DNA from: Halichoerus grypus
Lineage: Eukaryota; Chordata; Mammalia; Carnivora; Phocidae
Assembly (NCBI RefSeq): GCF_964656455.1
Contig: NC_135718.1
Coordinates: 130,617,966 to 130,681,965, forward strand
Direction: 5' to 3'
DNA: 64,000 bases
Positions 26,266 to 35,275 of this stretch are shown here, piece by piece. Position numbers and translations under genes: made by a program. Positions within the stretch are counted from its first letter, which is position 1. Each line of letters opens with the position of its first letter. The notes below the pieces were generated by a model. The model was not told the DNA's origin and ran no database searches. It was given only the letters and a program-made list of their open reading frames with translations.

Positions 26266-29200
26266 GGAAGCAGTCTGTGTCTCTAAATCCTTCAGAGCAG
26301 GTGGAATGGGACAATCTTCCCACAAGCCTCCCTGAAAGGCAGGTAGGTGTCACATCTTGAGTGGGGAAGGAAGGAGAGAGAAGCCAGGAGAGGCACCTGC
26401 CCACCCTCTGAGACGTTCACAGCTGAAGGTCCAGAATGAGAGCCTTGGGGTCCTGAGATGGGCAACATGGAATCAGGACCCCGTCTCCCTTTCCCTGGCC
26501 ACCCAGGCTTCCCCCCTCCCATGTGTAGTAAGGGTCTGCCTCCCTGTGTCCCTTAAACATGGTTTCCCATATGCCCCAGGCCAACTCTCCAATCAGTCAA
26601 CATTTTTAACCGGTACCTCTCCAGAGTAAGGAATTCCAGAAAAAGCCCCTTCTTTGGTTGAACTTCTTAGAGAGACAAATGAAGGGAGGGGAGTGGTCTC
26701 CTTCATTCTGGTATCCCAGGAGTTGGTGAGCAAAAGACAGCTAGGGTGCAGAAGAAAGATGATGGATTTTGAAATCAGAAGAGTTGAGTTCAAATTTGAA
26801 CTGTGCCATTTATTAGCTGTGTGACCTTAGGCAAGTCACTCAACTGCTCTGGGCCTTGGTCTTTCCACTTGACAAGGGTGATAAGAACGCCCACCTCACA
26901 GGATCACATGGGCAATGTGGTTAAGCACCCCTTGCACATTACAAGGCCCTAAACTACTGACATCAGAATCAAGTGGTAAGTTTCCCCTTGCTGGATTCTC
27001 TGTGGAACTATTTTGTCGCTCAGCCAAGTTACCCCCTGCCAAGACTCGTGATCTAATTAAATAGTCTTGTTTTAATATCAGTTTTGTTGAATACTAGAGA
27101 CAATTAGGAAATTAAATCTGCCATGAAGAGAAAAATAATAATAAAACCCCCTGCAACCCAAAAGAAATATTTTTTGCATTAACTGCACTTCCAGATGATT
27201 TATTCCCCTCATTTTAGAACAAACTGGAGTTGGTCTCTTTTATTTAGTTTAAACTGACAGGAGAGAAGAAGACAAAGATCATTTATGGAGCATCAACTAT
27301 TACGGAGCATGGACTGGTACATGAGCTAGGCACCATTGTGTTGGATTTTATTCTTCTTAGAGCCCTTTGAGAGAAACATTATTATCCTCATCTTACGGAG
27401 AGGGCACTCAGGCTCAGAGAGGTCAAGTAACTTGCCCAGGGACACACAGCTAGTAAGTGGCAGAGGTGGGACTTGATGTCAGGTCTCCCTTGACTCCAGA
27501 GCCCACGTCCAGAGGGCCTGTTGGAGGACAAAACTAGGGCCAGTGTGAAGGGGTGTCCCCATCCTAGTCTGCTGCACAGGCACGGGCGCGAGGCTTGTGC
27601 CCCGTCACGGTCCATTCACAAGCCACATCTGTGTCCCTTTGCCCTGACAGCCCCCTCGGTGGCACCCTCGGGACTCAGCGGAGGGGGTGGAGCCCCCGGA
27701 GAGCTCATCGTCAACTGGACGGTAAGCTGCAGGGACAGAGGCAGAACCGTGCCTCCAAGCTCTCTGGAGGGACACGTCCTGCCCCCCGCCCGTCCCCACG
27801 CATCTCCAGATTTGCGCTGCGTGTAGAGAGGACCCAGACAGAGCCGCCGTGCGGCCCCGAGTGGGGACGGGCAGCATCCTCTCCCCTCCCCTCGCACTCA
27901 CTGCAGGACTCCCCCCCCCCCGCCCAAGCCCCAGGGCTGCGCCGCTTGGCCGAGGCTGCGTGGGGCCGGAGGCCGGGCAGGCAAACGCCCGGCGGCCCCT
28001 CGCCCACGCCACGCTCTTGCCCCCCAGCCCATGTCGCGGGAGTACCAGAACGGAGACGGCTTCGGCTACCTGCTGTCCTTCCGCAGGCAGGGCAGCGGCC
28101 GCTGGCAAACCGCCCGGGTGCCCGGCGCCCACACCCAGCACTTCGTCTACAGCAACGACAGCGTCCGGCCCTACACGCCCTTCGAGGTCAAGATCCGCAG
28201 CTACAACCGCCGCGGGGAAGGGCCCGAGAGCCTCACGGCGCTGGTGTACTCGGCCGAGGAAGGTGCGCCCCTCCCCGGGCTCGCCCCCGCCCCCACCTCC
28301 GGGCCGTGGGGTGTGCGTGCGGAGGGTGCTGCTCACCCCAGGCGGTCGGGCGGGCCACTGGCCTCATTCCCAGCCCTGGCTACCCTGTCTCCCGCTCAGG
28401 CGGGGGGAAGGAGGAGGGGGGGGCTCTCTGGGAAGAGAAGCGGGCCTGGGGGATGCTGTGGGAACCCCCTCGTGGCCTTCATCCAGGGCCCTGCGCTCTA
28501 GAAAATCCTAAGCAAGGGCAGTCCCGGTTGGCAGCATCTCTGTAGGACACAGGGAGGCCCCGGGGAATCCAAACCCATTCTGTATCGGTCCCCAGAGCCC
28601 AGGGTGGCCCCTACCAAGGTCTGGGCCAAGGGGGTCTCATCTTCAGAGATGAACGTGACCTGGGAACCCGTGCAGCAGGACATGAATGGCATCCTCCTGG
28701 GGTATGAGGTGAGCACTGACCTGGGACCTGGGAGAGGAAGGGGGGCTGGGGCACCTCACAGCTCACTGGTCGCTCCTCCTGGGATCACTCATTCACTGAC
28801 GTGGGGAATTGCCACAGTCTGGGCGGCCCTGGGGAGGCAGCCCTAGCCAAGCCCCTGTGGCTGACGCCCAGAGCCGAAGACTGAGCTGTGGACAGGCTTG
28901 AAGGGAAGTGCTTGCCTAGAGCCAGCCCTGCCTGGGCTCTCTGCGGGGTGCCAGCAAGCCGGCAGCGACGCGCACGTGTCCCTGCTGTCTTGGAGCTCAT
29001 GACCTAGTGTCCGGGTTCTGAGACCCGAGACTGGGTCAGGAGGACCAGAGGGAGCAGGAGAGGAACAGGATGTCAGTGGCCAGGGCCAGGGTCAGGGTCG
29101 CCCTGAGGTGTGGGCTTGGCTGCTGACCCTAGGGGTCCCCCTGCCCCCTTCAGCTCCGCTACTGGAAGGCCGGCGACAAAGAAGCAGCCGCTGACCGAGT

Positions 29201-31152
29201 GAGGACAGCCGGGCTGGACACCAGTGCCCGAGTCACTGGCCTGCACGCCAACACCAAGTACCACGTGACCGTGCGGGCCTACAACCGGGCAGGCACTGGG
29301 CCCGCCAGCCCTTCTGCCAATGCCACCACCATGAAGCCCCGTGAGTCTGTCCCCTGGGGGTGGGAGGGCCTCTAGGACCACTCTCTCCCCTTTGATAAGA
29401 CTAACGTTCTAGCCCACTAGCTCTGGGCTGGACAGATACAAGACAGCAAGACTAATGAAAATAGGGGTGCCTTGGTAGCTCAGTGGGGTGTCTGCCTTCG
29501 GCTCAGGCTATGATCCCGGGGTGCTGGGATCAAGCCCCGAATTGGGCTCCCTGCTCATCAGGGAGCCTGCTTCTCCCCTTCCCTCTGCTCCTCCCCCCAC
29601 TCATGCTGGAATTCTTTCTCTAAATAAATAAATAAAATCTTTAAAGAAAAAAAAAAAAGACTAATGAAAATAGGGAGAATTCATGGCCTCTGAAGCACCT
29701 CTCCCTTCTCCAGCCTTTGGGTTTTCATGAGGTTTGTTTCTTAGGCAGCTGTGATAGAATGTTCTGGGTTTAACGGCTGTGGGCAGACACCTAGAAAAAG
29801 ACCAGCTAAGGCAAGGGGGCGGCTGGGGAGGAAACATTGGGAACATTTCTCAATTTTCTCCCTCCTCCGGCAGCCCCACAGCGCCCTCCTGGCAACATCT
29901 CCTGGACTTTCTCAAGCTCCAGTCTTAGTATCAAGTGGGATCCTGTGGTTCCTCTCCGAAATGAGTCTGCAGTCACAGGCTATAAGGTAAGGAAGGGCTC
30001 CACCAGGCACTGAGTGGTCGGGCACAGCGCCTCTGAATTTCCAGGGGACAGAGGGAGCTGCAGTGTGGAGCAAGAGGGCTCCGAGTCAGACGTAAGCAGA
30101 GTTTGGGATTGTCGGAGACACAAAATATAGGTAGCTTGCAGCAGAGACAGAAGAAAAGGGGCTGAAGGGAGGACGGTGGGAAGACAGGGCTCAAGGGGGC
30201 GGCGATGGACTAGGTGAAGTCTGAGGGTCCTTCCAGCCTAAGGAGTCTGCAAAGATGGTTCAGCTGCTTGCAAGCTTTCCTCCCACCAGTGAGGAGCTTG
30301 TTCAAGAGCCTGGTCTGGGTCAACGGGCAACAGGAAAGGTGAGGACCAGCACCGAATGGGCACCTCCCAGTGCCCAGAGCTGGGGAAGAGAAGAATCAGA
30401 GGCTGTAAGTAAACTCTACCTTGGCTAACCTCCTCCCCACAGATGCTGTACCAGAATGACTTACACCCGACTCCCACGCTCCACCTCACCAGCAGGAACT
30501 GGATAGACATTGCCGTTCCGGAAGACATCGGCCATGCCCTCGTGCAGATTCGGACCACAGGGCCTGGAGGGGATGGGACCCCAGCAGAAGTCCACATTGT
30601 GAGGAATGGAGGTGCTGTCTCTTCCCCACCTTATCCCCCAGGAGCATCAGGGTCCATCCGGATGCTTGATGAAGGAACCATTCCCACCCAAACCAACCCC
30701 AACTCAGCCAGACCCCCAGGGGAAAGAGGAAGGGAGGCAGGAACTGAGTGTAACCGAGTCCTGGCACGGCCCTCCCCACCACCCGTCCCCCACCCCCACA
30801 CATCCCTGAGGGCCAGGGAGGAGTGAGCTCCCTTCACGGGGTACAGGGCCGGTCTCGAGACTGCAGAAGCAAAGGTCTTACAAAATGCTGTAGGAGCAGG
30901 GCTGAGAACACCTCCCAGCCCTGAAGCCGCCCTCCCCGAGTCTCCTTAGCCAAGGTTTGGATCCTGTCCTGGGGGTGGGTCGGGGGCAGGCTGGCCCCAA
31001 GCCCAGGGGACACAGCCCCACTTTTCCACCTGCTGGTTTCAGGCACAAGCATGATGGTGGAGAACTCTGCAATCAGCCCGGCCCCACATCCTGGCACCAT
31101 TCTCTCCTCATTGATGGCGATTCTGGTCCTCGCAGGCTACCTGGAGCTCTGA
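12592..31152 (+). CDS. CNTN2: Contactin-2 (TAG-1/axonin-1), complete CDS in 22 coding exons
   Basis: GPI-anchored neuronal adhesion protein of the immunoglobulin superfamily. In the family it guides axons and, in myelinated fibres, gathers Kv1 channels at juxtaparanodes with CASPR2. The 22 coding exons, listed separately, join in frame with GT..AG at every intron into 3,123 nt, that is 1,040 residues plus stop, the usual family length. Visible order: signal peptide (1 to about 28), six Ig domains (about 39-605, with Cys pairs such as C61 and C111 and DxGxYxC motifs), four fibronectin-III domains (about 610-1003) and a hydrophobic C-terminus for GPI attachment, probably at N1012. Almost every Ig or FN3 domain is made by exactly two exons. 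The start ATG (ACCATGG, strong Kozak) opens exon 2. Oddity: the RGD in the second FN3 of human TAG-1 reads RGE here. Identity is secure; the domain limits are estimates. Confidence 0.97.
12983..13155 (-). mobile_element. MER5A-type hAT DNA transposon remnant
   Basis: Begins 'gtgctgtccaatagggtagc' and ends 'cagaaagttctatcgga', with the AT-rich middle and inner 'ggatagcacag' landmarks of MER5A in reverse order. Lies in the intron between the first two CNTN2 coding exons. Confidence 0.8.
14690..14870 (+). repeat. MIR SINE (old)
   Basis: Contains 'gtgcgatttggggcaagtta', 'gggaagtgaggaaatg' and 'gagcaagcactcaataaata', which follow MIR consensus order. Confidence 0.65.
14980..15010. repeat. (TG)/(GC) alternating tract
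   Basis: A short 'gtgtgtgcgcgcgcgcgcgtg' run: purine-pyrimidine alternation of the kind that can adopt Z-DNA. Intronic. Confidence 0.7.
15759..15775. repeat. Poly-C tract
   Basis: A run of 17 or so C residues in CNTN2 intronic sequence. Confidence 0.85.
16389..16564 (-). mobile_element. CAN SINE, reverse
   Basis: Poly-T, 'aagattttatttatttactt', GA-rich body, 'gatcatgacctgagctgaag', head 'gagccacccaggcgcccc'. A perfect 14-bp duplication CATCAGCTGCTTTT flanks it (16375-16388 and 16565-16578). Confidence 0.95.
16785..16952 (-). mobile_element. MER5A-type hAT DNA transposon remnant, second copy
   Basis: Has 'aatttaaattaaataaaact', 'ctgcactggccacatttcga', 'attgggcagtgcag' and ends 'gttctattggacagcactgc', in the same reverse orientation as the copy 3.8 kb to the left. 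Confidence 0.75.
16999..17143 (+). CDS. CNTN2: CNTN2 coding exon 2 (start of Ig1)
   Basis: Residues 24-72: the mature N-terminus ([19 protein letters not shown]) and the first half of Ig1 with Cys61 in VTLACRARA. The acceptor is ctacag; the donor is TATAG then gtgaga. Confidence 0.93.
17275..17450 (+). CDS. CNTN2: CNTN2 coding exon 3 (end of Ig1)
   Basis: Residues 72-131: [10 protein letters not shown] through [14 protein letters not shown], holding Cys111 of Ig1. A short 131-bp intron precedes it. Confidence 0.97.
17582..17677 (+). CDS. CNTN2: CNTN2 coding exon 4 (start of Ig2)
   Basis: Residues 131-163: [14 protein letters not shown] through [13 protein letters not shown], with the first Ig2 cysteine. 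Confidence 0.97.
17908..18087 (-). mobile_element. CAN SINE, reverse
   Basis: Poly-T, 'agattttatttatttgagag', 'gatcatgacctgagccgaag' and 'gactgagccacccaggcgcc'. The flanking direct repeat is 24 bp (17884-17907 and 18088-18111), because its outer part equals the SINE's own head sequence, so the exact SINE edge is ambiguous by about 10 bp. Confidence 0.93.
18259..18468 (+). CDS. CNTN2: CNTN2 coding exon 5 (end of Ig2)
   Basis: Residues 163-233: [16 protein letters not shown] through [15 protein letters not shown]. Contains the N-glycosylation sequon NAS before the DxGxYxC motif. Confidence 0.97.
18751..18850 (+). CDS. CNTN2: CNTN2 coding exon 6 (start of Ig3)
   Basis: Residues 233-266: [20 protein letters not shown] through VTLECFAFG. 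The acceptor is cttcgcag and the donor GGGAA then gtgagt. Confidence 0.97.
19110..19385 (+). repeat. MIR SINE (old) with an internal tandem duplication
   Basis: Forward MIR landmarks: 'gttcaaatcccagttctgtc', 'taaactacttaacctctctg', 'aatcatcataaatagtacct', 'agtaagtgttctacg'. Inside it a 22-bp stretch is repeated exactly with a 26-bp period (19274-19295 and 19300-19321). Confidence 0.8.
19588..19728 (+). mobile_element. CAN SINE, short form
   Basis: Head 'ggggcgcctgggtggttcgg', tRNA-like body, 'tttgagccccatgtcgggct', then an A-rich tail. Lacks the CT-rich/AAATAAAT end of the longer copies. Confidence 0.9.
20235..20410 (+). CDS. CNTN2: CNTN2 coding exon 7 (end of Ig3)
   Basis: Residues 266-325: [17 protein letters not shown] through [14 protein letters not shown]. 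The donor context (CAGG then gtacac) is weaker than most in this gene. Confidence 0.96.
20785..20921 (+). CDS. CNTN2: CNTN2 coding exon 8 (start of Ig4)
   Basis: Residues 325-370: [18 protein letters not shown] through [16 protein letters not shown] to ASQ. Ends on a codon boundary. Confidence 0.97.
21408..21537 (+). CDS. CNTN2: CNTN2 coding exon 9 (end of Ig4)
   Basis: Residues 371-414: [17 protein letters not shown], then [14 protein letters not shown]. Confidence 0.97.
21830..22125 (+). repeat. MIR SINE(s), one and a partial second
   Basis: 'ccgctatgtgacctttggca' with 'gtctcagtttcttgatgta' and 'ccaataaatgtccgctgg' form one copy. 'tttcctcatctgtaaaatgg' with 'gatacctacctcatcaagtt' (about 22070-22120) is a second partial one. 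Confidence 0.65.
22130..22860 (-). repeat. L2 LINE remnant, reverse
   Basis: Starts 'attcgttccttcaaccaatatttattcaa', as the reverse complement of an L2 3' end, then 'gaggaagtcatacttggagtgtgacctgag', 'aaaggtcccgaggcagga' and 'ggtggcttgggccagcgtgg' in the order of the L2 3' region. Intronic in CNTN2. Confidence 0.6.
22966..23116 (+). CDS. CNTN2: CNTN2 coding exon 10 (start of Ig5)
   Basis: Residues 414-464: [20 protein letters not shown], then [15 protein letters not shown] to VNSSR. Followed by the shortest intron of the gene, 125 bp. Confidence 0.97.
23242..23369 (+). CDS. CNTN2: CNTN2 coding exon 11 (end of Ig5)
   Basis: Residues 464-507: [18 protein letters not shown], then [19 protein letters not shown]. 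Contains the sequons NIS and NST. Confidence 0.97.
23709..23884 (+). CDS. CNTN2: CNTN2 coding exon 12 (start of Ig6)
   Basis: Residues 507-565: [18 protein letters not shown], then [15 protein letters not shown] to HYRRASA. Ends on a codon boundary. Confidence 0.97.
24414..24534 (+). CDS. CNTN2: CNTN2 coding exon 13 (end of Ig6)
   Basis: Residues 566-606: [20 protein letters not shown], then [20 protein letters not shown]. Closes the last Ig domain. Confidence 0.97.
25051..25209 (+). CDS. CNTN2: CNTN2 coding exon 14 (start of FN3-1)
   Basis: Residues 606-659: the Pro/Gly linker [11 protein letters not shown], then [20 protein letters not shown] to KQVRT. The Trp of QLSW is the FN3 core residue. 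Confidence 0.97.
25623..25772 (+). CDS. CNTN2: CNTN2 coding exon 15 (end of FN3-1)
   Basis: Residues 659-709: [20 protein letters not shown], then [20 protein letters not shown]. The YxFRV-type strand is typical of FN3. Confidence 0.97.
26210..26263. repeat. (TG)n microsatellite, about 27 units
   Basis: 54 bp of uninterrupted TG in the intron between FN3-1 and FN3-2 of CNTN2. Likely polymorphic in length. Confidence 0.97.
26795..26960 (+). repeat. MIR SINE (old)
   Basis: 'ccatttattagctgtgtgac', 'cttaggcaagtcactcaact' and 'cacctcacaggatcacat' follow MIR order. Confidence 0.75.
27285..27510 (-). repeat. MIR SINE (old), reverse
   Basis: 'gagaggtcaagtaacttgcc', 'gacacacagctagtaagtgg' and 'tgactccagagcccacg' are the reverse MIR landmarks and are well preserved. 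Confidence 0.88.
27651..27721 (+). CDS. CNTN2: CNTN2 coding exon 16 (start of FN3-2)
   Basis: Residues 709-732: [19 protein letters not shown], then IVNWT. Smallest fully internal coding exon of the gene (71 bp). Ends on a codon boundary. Confidence 0.96.
28028..28262 (+). CDS. CNTN2: CNTN2 coding exon 17 (end of FN3-2; RGE site)
   Basis: Residues 733-811: [18 protein letters not shown], then [19 protein letters not shown] to YSAEE. The codons cgc ggg gaa at 28211-28219 give R794-G795-E796, where human TAG-1 has RGD. The exon and its flanks are very GC-rich. Confidence 0.96.
28596..28708 (+). CDS. CNTN2: CNTN2 coding exon 18 (start of FN3-3)
   Basis: Residues 811-848: [18 protein letters not shown], then [20 protein letters not shown]. 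Confidence 0.97.
29154..29340 (+). CDS. CNTN2: CNTN2 coding exon 19 (end of FN3-3)
   Basis: Residues 849-911: [20 protein letters not shown], then [20 protein letters not shown] to TTMKP. The [12 protein letters not shown] strand is a clear FN3 signature. Confidence 0.97.
29466..29657 (+). mobile_element. CAN SINE
   Basis: Head 'ggtgccttggtagctcagtg', 'gatcaagccccgaattgggc', tail 'aaataaataaataaaatctt' and poly-A. A perfect 17-bp duplication AGACTAATGAAAATAGG flanks it (29449-29465 and 29658-29674). Confidence 0.95.
29874..29986 (+). CDS. CNTN2: CNTN2 coding exon 20 (start of FN3-4)
   Basis: Residues 911-948: [19 protein letters not shown], then [19 protein letters not shown]. Contains the sequons NIS and NES. 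Confidence 0.97.
30443..30611 (+). CDS. CNTN2: CNTN2 coding exon 21 (end of FN3-4)
   Basis: Residues 949-1005: [18 protein letters not shown], then [20 protein letters not shown] to IVRNG. The donor GGAG then gtgctg is unusually weak; the reading frame across it is nevertheless clear. Confidence 0.95.
31043..31152 (+). CDS. CNTN2: CNTN2 last coding exon (GPI signal and stop)
   Basis: Residues 1005-1040 plus TGA at 31150-31152: [17 protein letters not shown] followed by a hydrophobic run ending LVLAGYLEL. This is the GPI-attachment pattern; N1012 in MVENS is the probable omega site. Confidence 0.95.
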
Positions 31153-34100
31153 TCTTGGCACCCCTCCCTCTCTGCCACAGCCGGACCCCCGCCTCTGATG
31201 GACACAGCCAGCTGGCCCTGGCCCCTTCCTGATGCCAAGGTGGCCCAACACAGGGCCTGAGAATGGCTGGCTTTCAGTACCTATTTTAAACAGTGCCCTT
31301 TTTTGTAGGAGGTAGGATATTTCATATTCTGCCACAGGATAGAACCCGTGCAAGGATTTCTTTTTCTTTAAATCAAAAGACACCAGGCAGTAACTTCCAT
31401 GATGATACTGAACCCTATGCCTGGGCCCTCTGGGGCGCCTGGACGGAAGGAACAGGCCCATGGGAAGAAGGGGGTTTGAAACACGTATCGGCACATCGGG
31501 GAAGATGGCGCTCTGGTCCCGCAGACGCACTCCGCCCCCTGGGAGCAGAGTGCCTGGCCCAGTGGGAACACTGGACACCAATGGGCTGCAGTAGGACAAA
31601 GCATAAACATCAACGTCCCTTAGTCTAAGAATAGAGCCAGACCCAGGACCAAGAACTCCCCTACTTTCCCCAGGGGCCGCACAGCTGGACCCTGACATTG
31701 TCCTCGATGCCCCCTAGAGGCCCCTGCCACCTACCCATGTGGCTGAAAACCAGTGCGCCAGAGTCCGAGGCCAGGAGCCTGAGTCCCTGCAGCTTTGGGG
31801 GATGATACTCCAGACTGCTGAGGGTGGGAGCTCAAAGGGATTGAGAGGCTGGGACACTCGGTAGAAAGGGGCACCAGACTTGGCCTGAGGCATAGTCCCA
31901 AGGCAGGTGACGCTGCTGTCTTAGCCAACACTGCCAACCTGACCCTGTCACCCCCAGAGTGACAGAAGCCACCACCGGTGGCCGAGTGACTAAAGGGCTT
32001 ATCTTGGGGAGGTCCCCCCACCCCACCAAGACCCATCCTGCACAGCTCCTCCAGGGTGTGGGCAGGAGATGGGAGACCGGGCTCATGCACCCACCCCCTG
32101 CCTCCCGCTGGGCCTGCGGGCCCCGGGCCGCCGCTCTCCAGCAGACTCGCACAAGCCTGGGGACAGGGAGGCGGCCTCAGTTCTGTGCATTCTGCAGTCG
32201 GGAGTCTTCCCAGAAGGGCCAAGGATACCTGCGGCCCTGCCTGCTCCCAGGAATGCCCTGGGCCACCTGACCAGACCTGTCGCCCAGGCCACCTCCGACT
32301 GCTCTTTTGCATTTCCCCCGGAGAAAAAGGCATTAATAAATCATGCGCTCTGGGTACATTCCCAGTCACGGGACAACAGAGCTGGAGGAGGCTTTCGAGC
32401 TCGACCTGCCCTAGCCCCTCACTTTACAGATGAGGAAACGGAAGGGTGAGGGACTTCCCAAGGTCACACAGCCTGTCCTACCTTCCTATTCCGGGCTGTC
32501 TGTCCAGAGGAAGGGGGCAGCACCGAATGGCTATGGCCTGGTTAAGAAGGTCTTAAGAAAGGTGGTGGGCTATGACAATTCTGCTTCAGGAGGTTCAGGT
32601 GGGTCATCGTGGGGTGACCGGCATGGCTGGGTCCCCGCCCAAGGCATGGGCCAATGCCAGGAGACATTGGTCCTTCGCCTTCCAAGCCAAACTTCTGCTG
32701 GGCCCTCGACATGCAGTGCTGGCTTGAAGCCCCCTGCTGCCCTTACCCTGGCTCCAAGAAAAGGGGCCAAAGCAAGGACAGGGATTCCCCAAACCCAGGC
32801 AGCAGTGGTGACACGACCAGGAAACCCCAAAGCCCATGCTCTGACAGGTGGCCCTTCACTTACGGGAGCAGCGAGACAGGCATCTCGTAAGGGACAGGCC
32901 CGTGGAGGACCCCAGAGCCTGGCTTCTGTAGTTTACAGTTAGAGCTCTATTTTGTTATGGGTTTTTAACTTTTAAGTCCTGCTCTGTTTTCCTGGGCAGG
33001 TTTCTGTTGATGTTTACCCGCTACAATTTTTTAAAAATGTCAGCTCACACCACTTCTCCGGGCCACCGCTGCACCCACCACTCCAGCCCCGGCCCGGGAC
33101 CGCCTCCCTGGAGCCACTGACCAAACCCTCCTCACCTGCTCCTATCCATCCTCCCCTCCCCCTAGGCGAGGTGCTGGGGGCTCAGCTAAGTGACCACACG
33201 CTGAACACAGAGACCCCAAATGGTCTAGCACCCTTCCTGGTCCCCTGTGGCTGGGATCCCGCCTGTCCCCAGCTCTATCAGAAAGGGGATGCTGAGGGTA
33301 AAAAACAAAAAAAAAACCTTCTTCTAAGGCTTAGCTGAGTTTTTCCTCACTGCCTCGGGCTGTGGCAGGGGAAGCAGGAGGACGGGTGTGTAGATGCTGG
33401 GGCGGGAAGGATGAGCCGGTGTGCACGGGGCCCAACAGGGAGCGGGAGGCTGAGGTCCCTGAGCTTGCTTCAGGCAAAAGGCACTCGTGACTAAGAACCT
33501 TAGTTCTAATGAGGCCCCTTGGCAAAGGGGAGGAGAGCAGACCGTCTGGAAAACCTAGCAAGGGCTTTTAACTAGGAAAACTCAGCCCAGGAAAACCTCA
33601 CCAGAACTTGTCCGGGGGATGCAGAGCTGTCTGGAAACTCATGCACCTGCAGCCTCAGATGTCAGGCAGAGGACGGATTCGGGTTCAGTAAGACAGTGGG
33701 TGACTGCAGGACATGCAAGCGCATAAAATAGAATAGCCCCCAGCTGAGGTGGCTTACACAGAAGAGCCCCTTCCTGCCCGGGGGCCTCTGATTTCCACCT
33801 TCTCTGCTCACATAGGCTGAGTCTCGCCCCTGCTGTGGTCAGTACTCGATTCTGGATCTCTCCTCTCCCACACACCAAGCCCCAGAGGAGGCGACAAGAG
33901 GGACAGCCACAAAGAAGTCCTTTACCCACAGCTTAGTGGCCAGTAAGTGCCTTGAGGACTAGGGACAGAGACAGCCTGGAGACACGGCCTCAGGGCTGCG
34001 GGGAACAGTCTCTCCGTTCTGCCTACGTTTGGGCTCAGCCTACAGGGCCCTCTGCCCCCTGGTCTTGGCTACTTGGTCCTTGTTGCTCTAACAGTCTCGA

Positions 34101-35275
34101 TGTATACCTTGCCCTCAGGCAGACAGGAGCTCTCTCCAGCTCAGGTCTTGGGGGCCAGCAAGGTCAGGCTATCCACTTGCATTCAGGTCGTCAAATGACA
34201 GAGATGGGCCGGGGAACGGAAAAGCCATGAGGAGGGGCTCTTTTTCTTTTGATAAAATAACAGAATCTGAGGTCCGACATCAGGAAGAGCTTCTGCAGGG
34301 AGAGCCCGGGATGAGGGATGAAGAGGCTGCTTCCTCTTCTAGGGGCCTCTGGGGAATTCTGACAGCTGTCGGTCTGGGGTCTAAGCCCGGTAAAGTCTGG
34401 AGGGTGAGGAGATGCTGTTGAGTGTCCTGCAGGACCGCGATTCTGCGGTCAGCACAGGAAGAGTCTTGGCACTCCTCCCCGCTGTGGCCCCTTCCCATAG
34501 GTGGAGCGACCACAGTCACTGTCACGAAGTGGGGAGGCTCACCTCGGGCACTCCTTGGCGGCGGACAGAGCCTCTTGGCAGCCCCAGGGGCCGTGGAGGC
34601 TCCTCAGGGCAAGAACCCAAGCTGGCTAAGGATGCTTCACTCCCTTTCATCTCCTCCCCACCTGGAGGACTCTCTTTTCTCTTCCTGGCTCAGAATGCAA
34701 CCGCCAACCAGAGGGTAGTGCTGGCGGGCTAGGGGTAGCCTCAAACCTGGTTCCGAGGCCCAGGTGTGGTGCCGTTTCCCCAGGTCAGACCTAAGCGGGG
34801 CTTCGTCCTGGGATGAACGAGGTTGCCCGAGAGGCTCCTGGAGGGGTGTGAGGGATTAGGTGGGCATCTGTAAGGGACTTCTAAAAGCTGCATGGAAAGA
34901 GGGGCCTGGTAGCTGTATATATGGTCATAGGCTTTGAGAAGGCAGGAGAATAAAGGGAAACTGAAGACGGGGGAAAAAATAGGCCAGATAAGTTTGCCTA
35001 GAGCCCCAGGGAGCCTAGCGCCCTTCGATGGGGTGCACCCTGCCTTGGCCCCCAGACTCCAACTTACCCAGCCCCATCCAGGGCCTGCAGGCTCACAGGC
35101 TCACGGCTGGGCGAGGGCGAGGGCTCCATCAGACCCCCTGACTCGACCCCGTTCTTGTTGAAATGGAACCACTTCCACTGGCCTATTGTTCGTCTCCCTT
35201 GTACTTCTGATGGTAGTTATTTATTGACTCTGGTAGCAGGCAGTTCTTAAATAAAGATGATTTCTCAACGTGCTG
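31153..35275 (+). other. CNTN2: CNTN2 3'UTR (inferred)
   Basis: About 4.1 kb from the stop codon to the last good poly(A) signal, with no supportable ORF. A 3'UTR of several kb is usual for this gene. An earlier AATAAA near 32334 and another near 34950 could give shorter transcripts. A small reverse MIR piece lies about 32400-32475. Confidence 0.65.
35250..35255 (+). terminator. CNTN2: Poly(A) signal AATAAA, CNTN2
   Basis: Canonical AATAAA followed within 25 nt by the GT-rich 'acgtgctgggcagtgg'. Best candidate for the main 3' end. Confidence 0.6.

Noticed and set aside
27595..28545. 316-codon + frame and 243-codon - frame
   Set aside because: They overlap CNTN2 exons for FN3-2 in other frames and read through introns; the correct frame gives contactin sequence with GT..AG borders.
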